NCBI RefSeq assembly: GCF_052324685.1 | Contig: NC_135219.1 | Coordinates: forward strand, 22,020,758-22,084,757 | DNA from: Brachyhypopomus gauderio | Lineage: Eukaryota > Chordata > Actinopteri > Gymnotiformes > Hypopomidae | Direction: 5' to 3' | DNA: 64,000 nt | Shown here: in pieces, positions 61,894 through 64,000 of the stretch | Numbering within the stretch: the stretch's first letter is position 1 | How the letters are laid out: the number at the start of each line of letters is the position of its first letter | Program-made: the position numbers and the translations under genes | Notes under the pieces: model-generated | What the model saw: the letters and a program-made list of their open reading frames with translations, nothing else | Database searches by the model: none | What the model was told of the DNA's origin: nothing

Positions 61894-62460
61894 ACTGGCG
61901 CTACAGAGCTTGGAGGCAGACACAAACGCTGAGGAGAGCGAGATTTATTAAGAGGAATGATCATGATCAAAGTCGTTCAAACAGGCAGGGGTCATAACGG
62001 GCGAGCCATCCAGGTTTGACAAATAAACAGGCATGACGAAACTAAGAATTAAACTAAGACACCGAACGAACACTTTAAACCAAACACGGGGTAAACGCAT
62101 ACAAACTAGAAAATCAGGCTACAGAAAACACAGACGACTGAGCAACGAAATGAGTAGAACTCACAGACCAGGAAGCGTAGAACACTGAACAAAGAGCATG
62201 AATAACAAGAGCACAACACGACCAAAGAGCATGAATAACAAGAGCACAAACTAACCAAATAGAACAAAACAACCAATAACCGATAAGTGAAACACTGGGA
62301 CTATAAATACACAGAACTAAACTAGACACACAGGTGAAGACACTGATGACACGGGCGTGTCATACGAGGGGAAACCATGGAGACAGACACGCAGGGAACA
62401 ACACAGACACAAGGACAGGAACCCGAAGTGACAGAGAGGGGGGTGTAGCCCTACGTGACA
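61894..62460 (-). mobile_element. LTR-like block, reverse orientation
   Basis: Read in reverse it starts TGTCACGTAGGGC at 62460, like the other LTRs here, and has TTAATAAATCTCG (poly(A)-like, near 61950) towards its end. A 26-bp direct repeat lies inside (62190-62215 and 62223-62248). The left border could not be fixed because it abuts the hAT-like end, and no target duplication was found. Confidence 0.5.
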
Positions 62461-62701
62461 GTCGCATTGCTATCTTACAAAAACAATTTTGTCCAGTCTA
62501 TTTTTTGAGTTTTGTGTAAAATTATATAATTTTGTCTTTTTGTTCTCTATTTTTGTGTTGTTTCAGTACACACAAAGGACATGAATGTGTATAACAAAAG
62601 ATGTACAGTCCTTTTGAATTAAGGTTTTTGCATGACAGAGTCAATATGCCAGACTTATAATGTAATGACTATTTTATATAAGCTAATATTTGTGTTTTCT
62701 C
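62461..62701. other. Non-coding, nothing recognised
   Basis: AT-rich spacer between the LTR-like block and the exon-like segment. Confidence 0.35.
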
Positions 62702-62844
62702 CCAAGAAGGAAGAAAAGCTAAAGAACATTTGTGAAGGATACTCCTTCGACAGTTGTGAGGAATTCCAGAGAGCACTGAGATTATGGAGTGAAGAGGGCT
62801 ACCATCCAATGCACAAAATTAAAATTTATTTAAACATGATGTAA
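62702..62844 (+). other. Exon-like segment, unidentified
   Basis: A pyrimidine-rich tract with CCCAAG|AAG near 62690-62706 resembles a splice acceptor. It is followed by an open frame EEKLKNICEGYSFDSCEEFQ, then ALRLWSEEGYHPM, ending in a stop at 62844. The pattern (F-x-S-x-E-E-F...W) vaguely recalls the N-terminal segment of SWIM/MULE-type transposase-derived proteins. No preceding exon is visible. It is AATAAA-rich downstream (62847). Terminal exon, transposon remnant or chance are all possible. Confidence 0.25.
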
Positions 62845-63000
62845 ATAATAAAAACCCCAATTTATTTCTTTAAAAAATGTACAAACCATCCAGAAAAAAT
62901 GAATTAAAAAGTCAAATCTGTCTTCTGCATTCTGTGAAATTAAATAAAATTAAAGAGGCTGATAATGTACTGGCAGGAAGAATATTTGTATACATCATAC

Positions 63001-63319
63001 TGTAACGCTGGCGACTGGGTGAAGGACGAGACACAGAATCCTGTTCGCTACAGACGTTACTTTATTTGTCTTTACACATATAGCGCAGACAGTGCACATT
63101 TAACACTCATATAGAGACACGTAGACTCAAACAACGACGAGCACAAGACACTGCGCGAACGCACATTAAATAGACAAACTATATAAACCCCACATGATGA
63201 CGAGACGAGCCACAGGTAAAACGAATTATCACAGGACGCAACCGCACCCACGGAGATCCACTGACGCAGACGACGTAAACACACGCCCAAAGGGAGGGGT
63301 CGGGGACCATAACGTGACA
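63001..63319 (-). mobile_element. Solo LTR, family A, with perfect 5-bp target duplication
   Basis: 319 bp between TGTAACGCTGG (left) and ACCATAACGTGACA (right), flanked by CATAC at 62996-63000 and 63320-63324. In reverse orientation it is a clear relative of the LTR at 4061-4404: the same TGTCACGTTA(C/T)GGTCCCCGA start and the CTATTTAATGTGCGTTCGCG block, but a different 3' third. Confidence 0.9.
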
Positions 63320-63324
63320 CATAC

Positions 63325-63643
63325 AATGTGGTGTACATATCAGGGTGCTACAGACAGATATTAACTTGTTACATTTTGTTTTAACATTATTTATCACTGG
63401 CAGTGTATATTACATGTAGTATTTACCATGTGATTACTGCCATTAGCGGTAAGCGACTTAGGATAATTAAATTGCTATTTAAATTCTAAGCATGGTAAAG
63501 AAAAAGACTCACAAGTGAAAAACAAAATTCAAACAGGTCTACCCCATAACCCCAAATAAAAGTATCTTCACTTCTTGTAAAATAATTTGTAAGTAAAATG
63601 GAACACAAAAGAATAGTACTAATCTTTGATAAATCAAAATGTT
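63325..63643. other. Non-coding, nothing recognised
   Basis: AT-rich stretch between the solo LTR and the minisatellite. Confidence 0.4.
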
Positions 63644-63888
63644 GGGTGCAAATAGTACACACTGCTACGTATAGCCGGGTGCAAATAGCACACACTGCTG
63701 CATATACCCGGGTGCAAATAGCACACACTGCTATGTACACCCGGGTGCAAATAGCACACACTGCTGCATATACCCGGGTGCAAATAGCACACACTGCTAT
63801 GTACACCCGGGTGCAAATAGCACACACTGCTGCATATACTCGGGTGCAAATAACACATACTGCTGCATATACCCGGGTGCAAATAGCA
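63644..63888 (+). repeat. 33-bp minisatellite, 7.4 units
   Basis: Units start GGGTGCAAATAGCACACACT; they begin at 63644, 63677, 63710, 63743, 63776, 63809, 63842 and 63875 (partial). The second half alternates between GCTGCATATACC and GCTATGTACACC in units 2-6, which gives a 66-bp dimer structure. The unit is 11 codons, so one frame reads VQIAHTAAYTR repeatedly; all other frames are largely open too. The first and last units are the most diverged, as usual for tandem arrays. Confidence 0.95.
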
Positions 63889-64000
63889 TCTGCCTAAATT
63901 GTATTAAATAATACATTAATTGATGCATTAAATAGTCACGAAGACGTTAGCATTCTGTTTAAATTCCTCAAGCCTTTGTAGACGTTATCTACATAGCGTT

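Noticed and set aside
63486..63897. Possible CRISPR-like array
   Set aside because: Units are contiguous 33-bp tandem copies without unique spacers, in a eukaryotic genome. It is a minisatellite.

Overview
This window looks like nuclear DNA from a teleost fish. It is AT-rich and gene-poor, with vertebrate-type split genes and many CA/GT microsatellites. It carries a typical fish transposon mix: Tc1/mariner relics, hAT elements and their short derivatives, LTR solo copies with 5-bp target duplications, and decayed LINEs. I cannot name the species from the sequence. No prokaryotic features (operons, CRISPR, IS elements) are present.

Only two genes are well supported, both in the right third. 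RPS29 (40S ribosomal protein S29) lies on the minus strand with three coding exons between 49902 and 50613. MGAT2 (Golgi N-acetylglucosaminyltransferase II) lies on the plus strand as one coding exon, 54234-55571, with a probable non-coding first exon near 52.3-52.45 kb. They are divergent. Their nearness fits the vertebrate RPS29-MGAT2 neighbourhood (human 14q21.3), but LRR1 and RPL36AL, which lie between them in human, are not visible here. RPS29 is a housekeeping translation gene and MGAT2 acts in N-glycan maturation; nothing suggests a shared pathway.

1-49.8 kb is a gene desert. It holds a possible decayed LTR-element pol remnant (5.0-5.6 kb), five solo LTRs with perfect 5-bp target duplications counting the one at 63 kb (4.06, 16.7, 21.4, 42.8 and 63.0 kb), a 1.8-kb LTR-LTR element without pol (18.8-20.6 kb), two Tc1/mariner relics (22.1-23.7 and 38.8-39.9 kb), a LINE reverse-transcriptase relic (24.2-24.9 kb), hAT-type non-autonomous elements (36.8, 39.7, 41.7 kb), an 8-bp-unit minisatellite (33.6 kb) and several stretches that could be conserved non-coding elements.

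55.7-64 kb, downstream of MGAT2, is again repeat territory: a LINE 3' end (58.5 kb), a hAT relic with a nested near-perfect 76-bp inverted repeat (59.7-61.6 kb), an LTR-like block (61.9-62.5 kb), a weak exon candidate (62.7 kb), a solo LTR in opposite orientation to its relative at 4 kb, and a 33-bp-unit minisatellite at the right edge.

I found no convincing undescribed biological system. The most useful observations are a GC-AG intron in RPS29, overlapping upstream ORFs before MGAT2, the nested transposon histories readable from their target duplications, a GC-rich hairpin downstream of a promoter-like block at 7.7-8.0 kb, and the pol-less LTR element with an unexplained 200-codon frame.
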